Source: an uncultured Bacteroidales bacterium
Lineage (GTDB): Bacteria; Bacteroidota; Bacteroidia; Bacteroidales; P3
Direction: 5' to 3'
DNA: 64,000 nucleotides
Assembly: GCA_900318275.1 (NCBI GenBank)
Contig: ONJY01000017.1
Location: forward strand, 1 to 64,000
The notes beneath the pieces are model-generated. The model had not been told where the DNA came from and made no database searches. It saw nothing but the letters and a program-made list of their open reading frames with translations. Each line of letters begins with the position of its first letter. Position 1 is the first letter of the stretch. Of the stretch, positions 1 through 8,412 are shown piece after piece. The position numbers and the translations under genes were made by a program.

Positions 1-113
1 GTCAACGATGTCAGGAATTTGTCAACTTGTCCAAGAAAACAAGTGACAACCATATCAGGAAAAGGATAAAAAAATGTCAACCAAAATCAGTAAAAGACAA
101 ATGCCCAACTCGA

Positions 114-284
114 GCGTTACAGCGTTACAGCGTTACAGTTCGAAAAAAGGGTATCCTCAAATAGCAAAATTGGAGTAAAATCTATGTAACTAATTATATA
201 TTATATATTTATATATAAATATATAGATTTTTTCCTATTATAGATTACCTAAAAAAGAACTGTAACGCTGTAACGCTGTAACGC
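114..284. repeat. 28-bp perfect inverted repeat built from 8-bp tandem units
   Basis: Positions 114-141 contain the 8-mer GCGTTACA three times in tandem followed by GTTC. Positions 257-284 are the exact reverse complement over all 28 bases. The 115-bp spacer is very AT-rich (TATATA runs). The arms could form a cruciform or a transcribed hairpin. No function is recognised. Confidence 0.9.
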
Positions 285-390
285 CCCTACAGCAGCCACA
301 CATCACCCCATCTATAACATGTTGTCATACAGCATTTACCAAAGGCAAAAATCCGCTTTGCCCCAATTTTACTGACTTTTCAGGTCCTTA

Positions 391-423
391 ACGGCTACTA
401 GACGGCTAGTAAACGGCTAGTAG
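391..423. repeat. Three 11-bp tandem repeats (element A)
   Basis: Three consecutive 11-mers are seen: ACGGCTACTAG, ACGGCTAGTAA and ACGGCTAGTAG. The reverse complement of the unit, read in another register (GCCGTTTACTA), differs by one base from the unit repeated at 11721-11753. The two loci therefore carry the same kind of repeat in opposite orientation. Confidence 0.85.
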
Positions 424-465
424 ACCCTATGAAGTGATATCCGTTTAAAGGGGTGATTTGTGACG

Positions 466-594
466 GGTGAACGGTGAACTTCTGTGTTGGGGAGAATATA
501 TAGAACTATAATTAATAAAAGAAGTAGTACGAATTTTCTTCTTCTTTAAGAAATAGAGCTGTTTATAGATGAAATTCACTGTTCACCGTTCACC
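466..594. repeat. 14-bp inverted repeat of 7-bp tandem units
   Basis: Positions 466-479 (GGTGAACGGTGAAC, two 7-mers) are exactly reverse-complementary to 581-594. The spacer of about 100 bp is AT-rich. The layout matches the element at 114-284: short tandem units, inverted arms and an AT-rich middle. Confidence 0.8.
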
Positions 595-632
595 GGTGGA
601 GGTGACGGGAATGCGTTTCAAAGATTATTTTT

Positions 633-663
633 TTTGTTGATTTGATAATTATTCGTATCTTTG
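633..663 (+). promoter_or_regulatory. Bacteroidota-type promoter for the rod RNA
   Basis: TTTG at 633-636 and TATCTTTG at 656-663 (consensus TAnnTTTG) are separated by 19 bases, the usual Bacteroidota sigma-ABfr spacing. Transcription would begin near 670, exactly where the predicted RNA rod begins. Confidence 0.75.
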
Positions 664-669
664 CACCGT

Positions 670-915
670 CATTCGTTAGGGATGACAGACATATAAATAA
701 GACGTTGTAGACGTTTTATCTGCGGCTCTATAGAATCTGGTAAATTCGTAATCATCCGCACGATAAAGCAACAGTCAACGTCCATTGGTGCGTATATACA
801 GTTTTGTATATATCGTCAGCGTGGGCTTCGGCGTTGCTTATCCTCGGATGATGGGCACACCAGAGCCTTATAGAGCGGGATAAGTAACGAAAGTTGATGT
901 CCGCGCTTCTTTTTT
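670..915 (+). ncRNA. Rod-shaped structured RNA, possible 6S-like RNA or long 5' leader
   Basis: Collinear helices can be drawn by eye: 672-678 with 885-891 (7 bp), 716-720 with 879-883, 725-732 with 869-876 (8 bp), 736-741 with 859-864, 751-758 with 845-852 (8 bp), 762-772 with 833-842 (10 bp, one bulged A), and an apical hairpin at 792-799/806-813. The 5' end expected from the promoter at 633-663 falls at the base of the rod. A run of six T follows at 910-915. A long rod broken by internal loops and started from its own promoter suggests a stand-alone RNA such as 6S RNA. It could instead be the 5' leader of the gene at 963. I do not recognise a specific Rfam family. Confidence 0.5.
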
Positions 916-962
916 ATGTGTTTATTGAACGGGAGTATTAACCTTTAAAAACAATAAACAAC

Positions 963-3020
963 ATGAAGAAAAGACTATTCCTTTTGATTGCCGCTTTAAT
1001 GGCGATAGGGCAAAATGCTATTGCCTACGATTTCTCGGCTGTCGCTCCGTCGGGGCAGACGCTGTATTACAAAATTATTGACTCGGTTAATCATTACGTA
1101 ATGCTTACACCCCAAAAAGATACATTAATTCAAGATAATCCGTATTCTACCATACTCTCTGGCATATCACTATGGGAACACGACTTTAAACCGACAGGCG
1201 CTTTGGTTTTGCCAGAAACTGTATCATACAATGCAACGACTTATACTGTTCGTGCAGTTGGTCCTCTTGCTTTTTGGAATTGTCCGATTATTTCTGTTGT
1301 GATGCCAAATACAATAGATAGTTTGTATATTGGTGCTTTTCTTGATTGTTCTTATTTAACAAGTGTCACCTTCTCGAATTCCCTACGATACATTGGCTGG
1401 TATGCTTTATGTAATTGTATGTTGGGCGATGTTGTGCTACCATCGTCGGTTCGCGTGTTAGATTATCGTTCATTGATGGGTTCGTATATCACTAATATTA
1501 CTTTGAATGACTCCATTCAAAACTTAGAGATAGAATGCTTGGCAGATAATCAATTTACATCATTATTTATTCCTGCTTCAGTTAATAATATTGGAGGAAA
1601 TGTCGGACATAGTAATGCACTTACATCTATTGTCGTCGATTCCAATAATCCTTATTATGATAGCCGTAACAATTGCAATGCTATAATCAATAAAATGGAT
1701 GAGTTAATAATGGGTTGTAGTAGCACAATTATACCTGATGGCGTTATTAGTTTAGCAGAAGATGCATTTACGGGCTGCACCTGGGAGACGTTTGTTCTGC
1801 CAAGTTCTGTAATAAACATAAACCTTTCTGGAGTTCATGTTCATAAACTCGTTATTAGTTCACCTCAAGTATGTATTAGTTGGTTTATGTTGTATTGGGG
1901 GAGTTTGGATACTATTCAGTTCCTTACAGATACCCCTCCAATTCATATGATAGGCTGTCTAGATGATATTGAAGTTAGATATGGAACCCCTATTATAGTT
2001 CCATGTAATACTTTATCGGCTTACCAATCAGCACCTGTATGGAGTAATTTCACAAACATTAGCGAACTTGGTGCTCCGCAGATTACAGTAAACGCCGAAC
2101 ATGGCACTGCTATTGTGGAGAATCATCCTACCTGCGGCAACGATACTGCTACCGTAAGCGCTACCGCTGACAGCAACTACCACTTTGTCGGCTGGAGCGA
2201 CGGCAGCACGCAGAACCCTTACACACTTGTACTGACGGGAAATACTACCCTCACTGCTATCTTCGCTATAGACAGCGTATTGGTCAGAGCCACTCCAGCC
2301 AATCCCCTCAAAGGTGCGGTAATGGGTGGTGGCGTGGTGCCCTTAAACAGCACGACTACACTTACCGCCATCCCCTCGGGTAGCAATATTTTCCTTACCT
2401 GGAGTAACGGTGTGACGGACAACCCATATACGCTCACCGTCAACTCCGACACAACGCTGCAGGCCTACTTCACTCTGCCGGACACCCTTATTTTCCGCGA
2501 CACCATCAACCACTATATCCACGACACCACTTTCGTCAACAACTATGTGCACGACACGATGATACAGTTCGTGAACCAGTACATTCACGACACAACCTAT
2601 ATCAACAACTATGTGCACGACACCGTCAGGATGACCACGCAGATGTTCGACACCACAATTGTGAATGTCTATCATTTCGACACCGCTATCTACAATACCT
2701 ACCACTTCGACACGCTGATTGTCAACAACCATTACTACGACACCGTCTATATCACCACTCATCACTACGACACCATTTATATCACCGAGCAGGGTATTGG
2801 TGACGTGGATGGCATAAATGCCAAGGTTTACTCCAGCAACGGTCAGGTGGTTGTTGAGGGCGCTAATGGCAACATGGTGACACTCTACGATGTCTCCGGC
2901 CGTGTGCTGGCCGCAAAGCAAGACGATTACGCGCCGATGCGTTTCGATGCGCCTGCCACAGGCACCTATATGATTAAGATTGGCGCCTATCCCGCCCGCA
3001 AGGTGGTGGTGATAAGATGA
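963..3020 (+). CDS. BspA-type leucine-rich-repeat surface protein with T9SS sorting domain
   Basis: This 685-residue protein is predicted to be secreted to the cell surface. Residues 1-21 form a signal peptide. About 75-290 carry irregular BspA-like LRR_5 repeats (recurring I/V-x-x-V-x-x-P and A-F-x-x-C patterns). About 375-500 hold two repeats of the divergent InlB-B/Flg_new type (HFVGWSDG, FLTWSNG). About 505-608 form a stalk of nine roughly 10-residue units, each with a (H/F/Y)DT core. About 609-685 look like a type A T9SS C-terminal domain (VTLYDVSGRVL near the middle, PARKVVVIR at the end). Such proteins are exported by T9SS and anchored or released after cleavage of the tail; the ligand is unknown. 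The LRR part is much richer in A+T than the stalk and tail, which suggests a mosaic origin. No clear promoter lies between 916 and 962. Confidence 0.8.
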   Translation: MKKRLFLLIAALMAIGQNAIAYDFSAVAPSGQTLYYKIIDSVNHYVMLTPQKDTLIQDNPYSTILSGISLWEHDFKPTGALVLPETVSYNATTYTVRAVGPLAFWNCPIISVVMPNTIDSLYIGAFLDCSYLTSVTFSNSLRYIGWYALCNCMLGDVVLPSSVRVLDYRSLMGSYITNITLNDSIQNLEIECLADNQFTSLFIPASVNNIGGNVGHSNALTSIVVDSNNPYYDSRNNCNAIINKMDELIMGCSSTIIPDGVISLAEDAFTGCTWETFVLPSSVININLSGVHVHKLVISSPQVCISWFMLYWGSLDTIQFLTDTPPIHMIGCLDDIEVRYGTPIIVPCNTLSAYQSAPVWSNFTNISELGAPQITVNAEHGTAIVENHPTCGNDTATVSATADSNYHFVGWSDGSTQNPYTLVLTGNTTLTAIFAIDSVLVRATPANPLKGAVMGGGVVPLNSTTTLTAIPSGSNIFLTWSNGVTDNPYTLTVNSDTTLQAYFTLPDTLIFRDTINHYIHDTTFVNNYVHDTMIQFVNQYIHDTTYINNYVHDTVRMTTQMFDTTIVNVYHFDTAIYNTYHFDTLIVNNHYYDTVYITTHHYDTIYITEQGIGDVDGINAKVYSSNGQVVVEGANGNMVTLYDVSGRVLAAKQDDYAPMRFDAPATGTYMIKIGAYPARKVVVIR

Positions 3021-3053
3021 TGCGCTATTGAACGATAACCCCTACAGGATAAG

Positions 3054-3086
3054 ACCCCTGCGGAGACCCACAGGGGTTTTTCTTTT
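3054..3086 (+). terminator. Rho-independent terminator after the LRR protein
   Basis: A 7-bp stem (ACCCCTG at 3054-3060 with CAGGGGT at 3071-3077) is followed by a T-rich run to 3086. It lies between convergent genes. Just beyond it, the 13-mer ACGATAATTAACG occurs twice (about 3110 and 3131). Confidence 0.8.
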
Positions 3087-3178
3087 ACAATCTGATTGAG
3101 AAAAAATTGACGATAATTAACGGCTATTTACGATAATTAACGTAAAAAAGAGTTCGCGGCAATTCGCGTTAAAATAGG

Positions 3179-6100
3179 TCACGCCGACAGCAGCCGCAGC
3201 TGCTCCAAGGCGGCGGCGATGGTCTTGACGTTGGCGATGCTGAGGCTCAGGCGCTCGGGGCTCTCTTTCAACGTGGCGCGGCGCGGGTAGGTCTGTATGT
3301 AGTTTATCAGCTTCGTGAAGTTGCCGCTCTGGTAGAAGGGGCTCTGCTGGTTGCTCACCAGATGGCACACCATGCGGTCTTGCTTGAGTATCAGCTTCTC
3401 TATGCCGAAGGCTTTGGCCGTGCGGCGCAGGGTGATGGTGCTGATGAGCTCGTCGACGCACGCAGGCACAGGCCCGAAGCGGTCCTCCAAGCGGCTGCGG
3501 TAGGCGGCGAGTTCCTCTTCTGTCTGCAGGTCATTCAGCTCCTTGTACAGCAGCAGTCGCTCGCTGACGGAAGTGACGTAGTCGTCGGGCAGCAGCACCT
3601 CGAGGTCGGTCTCTATGGTGCACTCGCGCACATACTCCTGCTTCTCCTCGGCTTCGGCGGCGAAGAGCTCGCGGAAGTCGCTCTCCTTCAGCTCCTCGAT
3701 GGCTTCGTTGAGTATCTTGTGGTACATGTCGTAGCCCACCTCGCTGATGAATCCTGACTGCTCGGCGCCGAGTATGTTGCCTGCACCGCGTATGTCGAGG
3801 TCGCGCATGGCGATGTTGAAGCCGCTGCCTATGGTGGAGAACTCCTCGATGGCCTTCAGACGCCGCTGTGCGTCGGGCGTAAGCGTCATATAAGAAGGTA
3901 TGAGGAGGTAGCAGAAAGCCTTGCGGTTCGAACGCCCCACGCGCCCGCGCATCTGGTGCAGGTCGCTTAGGCCGAACTGGTGGGCGTTGTTGATAATCAT
4001 GGTGTTGGCGTTCGGTATGTCGAGACCGTTCTCCACTATCGAGGTGGCCACCAGCACGTCGATGTCGCCTTCGAGGAAGTGCATCAGCGTCTCCTCGGCT
4101 TCCTTGCCGTCCATGCGTCCGTGGGCCATTGCCACGCGTGCGTCGGGCACCAGCCTCTGCACGAGGCCCGCCATCTCCGGCAGGTTCTCCACGCGGTTGC
4201 TGATGAAGAAGGTCTGTCCGCCGCGGTTCATCTCGTACATGATGGCGTCGCGTATCAGCTCCTCGCTGAAGTCGGAGAGCTCGGTCTCAATGGGTTGGCG
4301 GTTGGGTGGCGGCGTCTGTATGACGCTCAGGTCGCGTGCCCCCATGAGCGAGAACTGCAGCGTTCGCGGTATCGGCGTCGCCGTCAGCGTCAGGCAGTCG
4401 ACGCCCACCTTCATCTGCTTCAGTTTCTCTTTGGCGCTGACGCCGAATTTCTGCTCCTCGTCGATGATGAAGAGTCCGAGGTCCTTGAATTTCAGGTCTT
4501 TGTTGAGTATGGCGTGGGTGCCTATGAGTATGTCTATCTTGCCGTCGGCCAGGTCTTTGATTATCTGGTTGCGCTCCTTTGTGGTGCGGAAGCGGTTGAT
4601 GTAGTCGACCCTCACGGGCATGTCCTTGAGGCGCTGGCTGAAGGTGTTGTAGTGTTGGAAAGCGAGCACCGTAGATGGCACGAGCACAGCCACTTGCTTC
4701 GAGTCGCAGCAGGCCTTGAAGGCTGCGCGGATGGCCACCTCGGTCTTGCCGAAGCCTACGTCGCCGCACACCAGGCGGTCCATCGGGGCGCGCTCTTCCA
4801 TGTCGTGCTTCACGGCCAACGTAGCCTTGAGCTGGTCGGGGGTGTCTTCGTATATGAAGCTGGCTTCCAGCTGCTCCTGCAGGTAGCCGTCGGCGCTGAA
4901 GGCGAACCCCTGGCTGGCCTTGCGCTTGGCGTAGAGGGCTATGAGGTCTTTGGCGATGTCCTTCACCTGCCGCTTGGTCTTCTGCTTGAGCACCTGCCAG
5001 GTGTTGCTGCCCAGGCGGTTGAGTGTCGGCGTCTCGCCCTCGCGACCCACATAGCGGCTTATCTTGTGCAGGCCGTGTATGCTGATGTACAGCACGTCGT
5101 TGTTCTTGTATACCAGGCGTATAAGCTCCTGGCTCTTGCCGTTGGTGGTCACCTTCTCAAGACCCGAGAAGCGTCCGACGCCGTAGTCGATGTGCGTCAC
5201 GAAGTCGCCCGGCTTCAGCTCAAAGAGCTCCTTGAGGGTCATCGCCTCGTGGGCGGCGCTGAGGTTCTTGACGGTGTACTTGTGGTAGCGCTCGAATATC
5301 TCGTGGTCGGTGTAGCAGAGCACCCGCTCGCTGTGGTCGACGAAGCCGTGCGAGAGGTTGAAGGTGGTGAGTGTTAAGTGGCCGGTATCCAGTAGGTTGC
5401 CGTCTTGTGTGGCGTCGCTCTGCAGCGACCCCTGCTCGCTCAGCACCTTCTGCAGGCGCTTCTCCTGACTTTCGTTGCTCACCGTGATAATCAGGCGGTA
5501 ACCCTCGTCGGCACGCTGCCGCAGGTTCTTTATCAGCATGTCGAACTGCTTGTTGAACACCGGCTGCGGTTCGCTGACGGTCGACAGGCGTTCCTCGTTG
5601 CTGAAGTAGTGGCTGTTGCCATATTCCACGATGTTCAGCTCCAGCAGCTTGTGCAGGAACTCGTTGGCTGTGGCGCTCATCTCGTCGGGCTTGGGCAGGG
5701 TGCCTGCTATGGGGTGTGCGGTGTCGGCCAGGCGTGCGTCGTAGGCCTTGCGCGTCTCGTCGTGAAGCGCGTCGACGCGTTGCGCCACCTGCAACAGGCT
5801 CTGGCACCACACGATGTCGCTGCCGCTGAAGTACTCCAGCAGCGTCACGCGGCGTTCGGGCACCTTCTGCGCGTCGGTCATATTGTCCATGCGCGGCACG
5901 ATGTCCACCTTGTCAAGCTGCTTCACAGAGAGCTGAGTGGCAGCGTCGTAGGTGCGCAGCGAGTCGACGCTGTCGTCGAAGAACTCAACGCGGTAGGGCA
6001 GGTCGGAGGCGTAGGAGAAGACGTCCACGATGCCGCCGCGCACGGCGTACTGGCCGGGTTCCACCACGAAGTCCTCGCGCTCGAAGCCCATCTCCTGCAG

Positions 6101-6577
6101 CCGGTCCACCACCTCCCACATGTCTCTGTGTTCGCCGCGACGCAGGTGCAACGTGTTTGCCGTCAGCGTGTTGCTGCCTACGACCTTCTCGCTCAGCGCC
6201 TCGGGGTAGCTCACCACCACCACGGGCTCGCCGCCGCTCATGGCTTTCAGCACCTCGCTGCGCATCAGCACGTTGGCATTCTCCGTCTGCTCGGCGTCAT
6301 AGCTGTAGGCCTTGCGGTAGGAGGTGGGGAAGAGCATCACCTGCGGCCCGTCGGGCAGCAGCGCTTCGAGGTCGTTGCCTATGTAGTAGGCGTCGTCCTT
6401 GGTGGGCGCCACAACCAGCTGGTTGACAGTGGGCTTCTTGACGGCGAGGGCTGCCGTAACCACAGCGGGCAACGACCCCGTCAGGCCGTCCACATGCAGG
6501 CGCGCCCCGCGCCCGTCAAGCTTGGCGGCAAGGGCGGCGACAAGCGCGCTGTCGGCATATAGTTCGTTCAGTATCAT
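3179..6577 (-). CDS. mfd: Transcription-repair coupling factor Mfd
   Basis: This 1132-residue protein has the usual Mfd length. Mfd is a cytoplasmic ATP-dependent translocase that removes RNA polymerase stalled at DNA damage and recruits UvrA. The N-terminal third is the UvrB-like region. A CarD-like RNA-polymerase-interaction domain follows near residues 450-520 (GDFVTHIDYGVGRFSGL). The SF2 helicase motor has Walker A GDVGFGKTE near 604 and the DEEQ box in IIDEEQKFGV, then the RecG-like motif GRVGRSNRKAFCYLL. The TRCF C-terminal domain ends the protein. The start is ATG at 6577 with an upstream minus-strand promoter at 6634-6641. It is a single-gene unit, divergent from porX. uvrA, its repair partner, is at 13404. 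Confidence 0.95.
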   Translation of the reverse strand: MILNELYADSALVAALAAKLDGRGARLHVDGLTGSLPAVVTAALAVKKPTVNQLVVAPTKDDAYYIGNDLEALLPDGPQVMLFPTSYRKAYSYDAEQTENANVLMRSEVLKAMSGGEPVVVVSYPEALSEKVVGSNTLTANTLHLRRGEHRDMWEVVDRLQEMGFEREDFVVEPGQYAVRGGIVDVFSYASDLPYRVEFFDDSVDSLRTYDAATQLSVKQLDKVDIVPRMDNMTDAQKVPERRVTLLEYFSGSDIVWCQSLLQVAQRVDALHDETRKAYDARLADTAHPIAGTLPKPDEMSATANEFLHKLLELNIVEYGNSHYFSNEERLSTVSEPQPVFNKQFDMLIKNLRQRADEGYRLIITVSNESQEKRLQKVLSEQGSLQSDATQDGNLLDTGHLTLTTFNLSHGFVDHSERVLCYTDHEIFERYHKYTVKNLSAAHEAMTLKELFELKPGDFVTHIDYGVGRFSGLEKVTTNGKSQELIRLVYKNNDVLYISIHGLHKISRYVGREGETPTLNRLGSNTWQVLKQKTKRQVKDIAKDLIALYAKRKASQGFAFSADGYLQEQLEASFIYEDTPDQLKATLAVKHDMEERAPMDRLVCGDVGFGKTEVAIRAAFKACCDSKQVAVLVPSTVLAFQHYNTFSQRLKDMPVRVDYINRFRTTKERNQIIKDLADGKIDILIGTHAILNKDLKFKDLGLFIIDEEQKFGVSAKEKLKQMKVGVDCLTLTATPIPRTLQFSLMGARDLSVIQTPPPNRQPIETELSDFSEELIRDAIMYEMNRGGQTFFISNRVENLPEMAGLVQRLVPDARVAMAHGRMDGKEAEETLMHFLEGDIDVLVATSIVENGLDIPNANTMIINNAHQFGLSDLHQMRGRVGRSNRKAFCYLLIPSYMTLTPDAQRRLKAIEEFSTIGSGFNIAMRDLDIRGAGNILGAEQSGFISEVGYDMYHKILNEAIEELKESDFRELFAAEAEEKQEYVRECTIETDLEVLLPDDYVTSVSERLLLYKELNDLQTEEELAAYRSRLEDRFGPVPACVDELISTITLRRTAKAFGIEKLILKQDRMVCHLVSNQQSPFYQSGNFTKLINYIQTYPRRATLKESPERLSLSIANVKTIAAALEQLRLLSA

Positions 6578-6633
6578 TCAATGCACGCATTATCAGGCGA
6601 CAACGCCTGCTGCCGCCTGTTGGTTTCGTCCTG

Positions 6634-6641
6634 CAAAGATA
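6634..6641 (-). promoter_or_regulatory. Putative -7 element of mfd
   Basis: The minus strand reads TATCTTTG here, matching TAnnTTTG, about 57-64 bases upstream of the mfd start. A good -33 TTTG at the expected distance is not visible. The rest of the 6578-6847 spacer shows nothing else recognisable, and no clear promoter for porX. Confidence 0.5.
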
Positions 6642-6847
6642 CGCAAAAAAACCGAAACGCCGTGTATGAAAATATGTATTCCCTATATATTTACCCATCA
6701 GCAGAACCCCCGACACCCCTCTGTTCCTCTGATGTTTCCTCCTTATTTCGACGATAAGTGTCTGTCTGCAGGGTGGTAAAAATGATGGCTTCGCGGCACA
6801 ATAATAGCGGCGGTTTGTCGTTATAAGAAGGAAAAACTGCCAGAACC

Positions 6848-8401
6848 ATGAACATCACCATTCTTTGGGCCGACGACGAGATTGAGCTGTTGAAGCCTCA
6901 TATACTGTTTCTTAAGGATAAAGGCTACGATGTGGTGCCCGTATGCTCGGGGCGCGACGCGATAGACGAGATTGAGGCTTCGGTGCCCGACTTGGTGTTC
7001 CTCGACGAGCAGATGCCCGGCCTCAGCGGCATTGACACTCTGAAGGTTATCAAGGAGCGCTGGCCGCAGCTGCCGGTGGTGATGATTACCAAGAGCGAGG
7101 AGGAGCACATCATGGAGGACGCCCTCGGCGGCAAGATTTCCGACTACCTCATCAAGCCCGTCAATCCGAGCCAGATTCTGCTCACGGTGAAGAAACACAC
7201 CGAGATGCGGCGCCTGCAGAGCGAGCACTCGACGATGAACTACCAGCAGCAGTTCCGTGAGATTGGCATGCAGCTCGGCGGCCGGATGAGCCACGAGGAG
7301 TGGGTGGAGATGTACAAGAAGCTTGTATACTGGGAGATAGAGCTTGCCGGCACCGACGACCCGTCAATACACGAGATATTCATGTCGCAGAAGGAGGAGG
7401 CCAACCGGCAGTATTGCCGCTTCTACGAGGAGCACTACCGCGACTGGCTCGGCGGGGTGGGAGAGAAGCCGGTGATGAGCACTACGGTGCTTAAAGAGAG
7501 GCTCTTCCCGCTGCTCAAGGATGAACGTCCCACGTTCCTCATTGTCATCGACAATTTCCGCTACGACCAATGGAAGTACGTGCAGCCGCTCGTGGAGCAG
7601 AACTTCCGCGTGGAGCGCGACGACATCTACTACACCATCCTGCCCACGACTACCCAGTTTGCCCGCAACGCTATGTTCGCAGGCTTGATGCCCAGCGAGA
7701 TAGAACGCAAGTACCCACAGTATTGGGTCAACGAGGACGAGGAAGGCTACAAGAACCAGTACGAGAACGAACTGCTCGACGAGCAGCTGCGCCGCCACGG
7801 GCTCGGCATCAAGCACACCTACAACAAGGTGCTCAACGCGCAGTATGGCAAACGCCTCGTCGACCGCCTGCCCGAATTGATGCGCGCGCCGCTTAACGTT
7901 ATCATATACAACTTTATAGATATGTTGAGCCACGCGCGTACCGACAGCGACATCGTGCGCGAGCTGGCCGAGGACGAGAAGGCCTACCGCTCGCTGACGC
8001 TCTCGTGGCTCGAGCATTCGCCGCTGATGGAGATGCTGCAGGCGCTGGCCGAGAAGGACGTCAACGTCATCATCACCACCGATCACGGGTCGGTGCGCAT
8101 CGACCGCCCCGTGCGCGTCAAAGGCGACCGAGGCGTGAGCGTCAACCTGCGCTACAAGCAAGGACGCCTGCTCGACTACAACCCGAAGGAAGTCTTTGAG
8201 ATTAAGGACCCTGCGACGATTTTCCTGCCGCGCCGGCACGTCACCTCGCCCTACATCTTCTGCCACGAGAACGACTTCTTCGCCTATCCGAACAACTACA
8301 ATGAATACGTAAAATACTATACGTCAACGTTCCAGCACGGCGGCATCTCGATGGAGGAGACGCTCGTGCCGTTCATCATCATGCGTCCGAAAAATCAATA
8401 A
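6848..8401 (+). CDS. porX: T9SS response regulator PorX (receiver plus PglZ domain)
   Basis: This 517-residue protein has an N-terminal CheY-like receiver: acidic pair D9/D10, phospho-acceptor D53 in FLDEQMPG, T81 and K103 in LIKP. A linker leads to a PglZ/alkaline-phosphatase-like domain carrying FLIVIDNFRYDQW, PTTTQFARNAMF, TTDHGSVR and FQHGGISMEETLVPF, which match the metal ligands of that superfamily. This is the architecture of PorX, which in Porphyromonas works with the sensor kinase PorY and the sigma factor SigP to control T9SS genes. No porY lies in this window. The next gene begins 11 bases downstream, so the two are probably co-transcribed. Confidence 0.93.
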   Translation: MNITILWADDEIELLKPHILFLKDKGYDVVPVCSGRDAIDEIEASVPDLVFLDEQMPGLSGIDTLKVIKERWPQLPVVMITKSEEEHIMEDALGGKISDYLIKPVNPSQILLTVKKHTEMRRLQSEHSTMNYQQQFREIGMQLGGRMSHEEWVEMYKKLVYWEIELAGTDDPSIHEIFMSQKEEANRQYCRFYEEHYRDWLGGVGEKPVMSTTVLKERLFPLLKDERPTFLIVIDNFRYDQWKYVQPLVEQNFRVERDDIYYTILPTTTQFARNAMFAGLMPSEIERKYPQYWVNEDEEGYKNQYENELLDEQLRRHGLGIKHTYNKVLNAQYGKRLVDRLPELMRAPLNVIIYNFIDMLSHARTDSDIVRELAEDEKAYRSLTLSWLEHSPLMEMLQALAEKDVNVIITTDHGSVRIDRPVRVKGDRGVSVNLRYKQGRLLDYNPKEVFEIKDPATIFLPRRHVTSPYIFCHENDFFAYPNNYNEYVKYYTSTFQHGGISMEETLVPFIIMRPKNQ

Positions 8402-8412
8402 ACAATAATAAT

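Larger units (their letters stand above)
1..655. other. Gene-free region with repeat elements
   Basis: No open reading frame with coding character is visible. The stretch is AT-rich around 185-240. It holds three separate repeat structures, listed individually: an inverted pair of 8-bp tandem repeats, an 11-bp tandem repeat, and an inverted pair of 7-bp tandem repeats. It ends at a Bacteroidota-type promoter at 633-663. The first 60 bases contain several scattered GTCAA/GTGACAA words without clear symmetry. Confidence 0.7.

Noticed and set aside
114-284. Terminal inverted repeats of a transposon or MITE
   Set aside because: No flanking target-site duplication was found, the arms consist of tandem 8-mers, and there is no transposase remnant.
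670-915. tmRNA, RNase P RNA or SRP RNA
   Set aside because: None of their diagnostic sequences (tag-coding region, GAGGAAAGTC-like P4 core, GGTCAGG-GGAAG apical loop) is present.
3362-6562. Several long open frames on the plus strand opposite mfd (for example 3980-5377 and 5405-6562)
   Set aside because: They are mirror frames of a clear Mfd gene in GC-rich DNA. Their translations are rich in V, A, H and G and have no family motifs.
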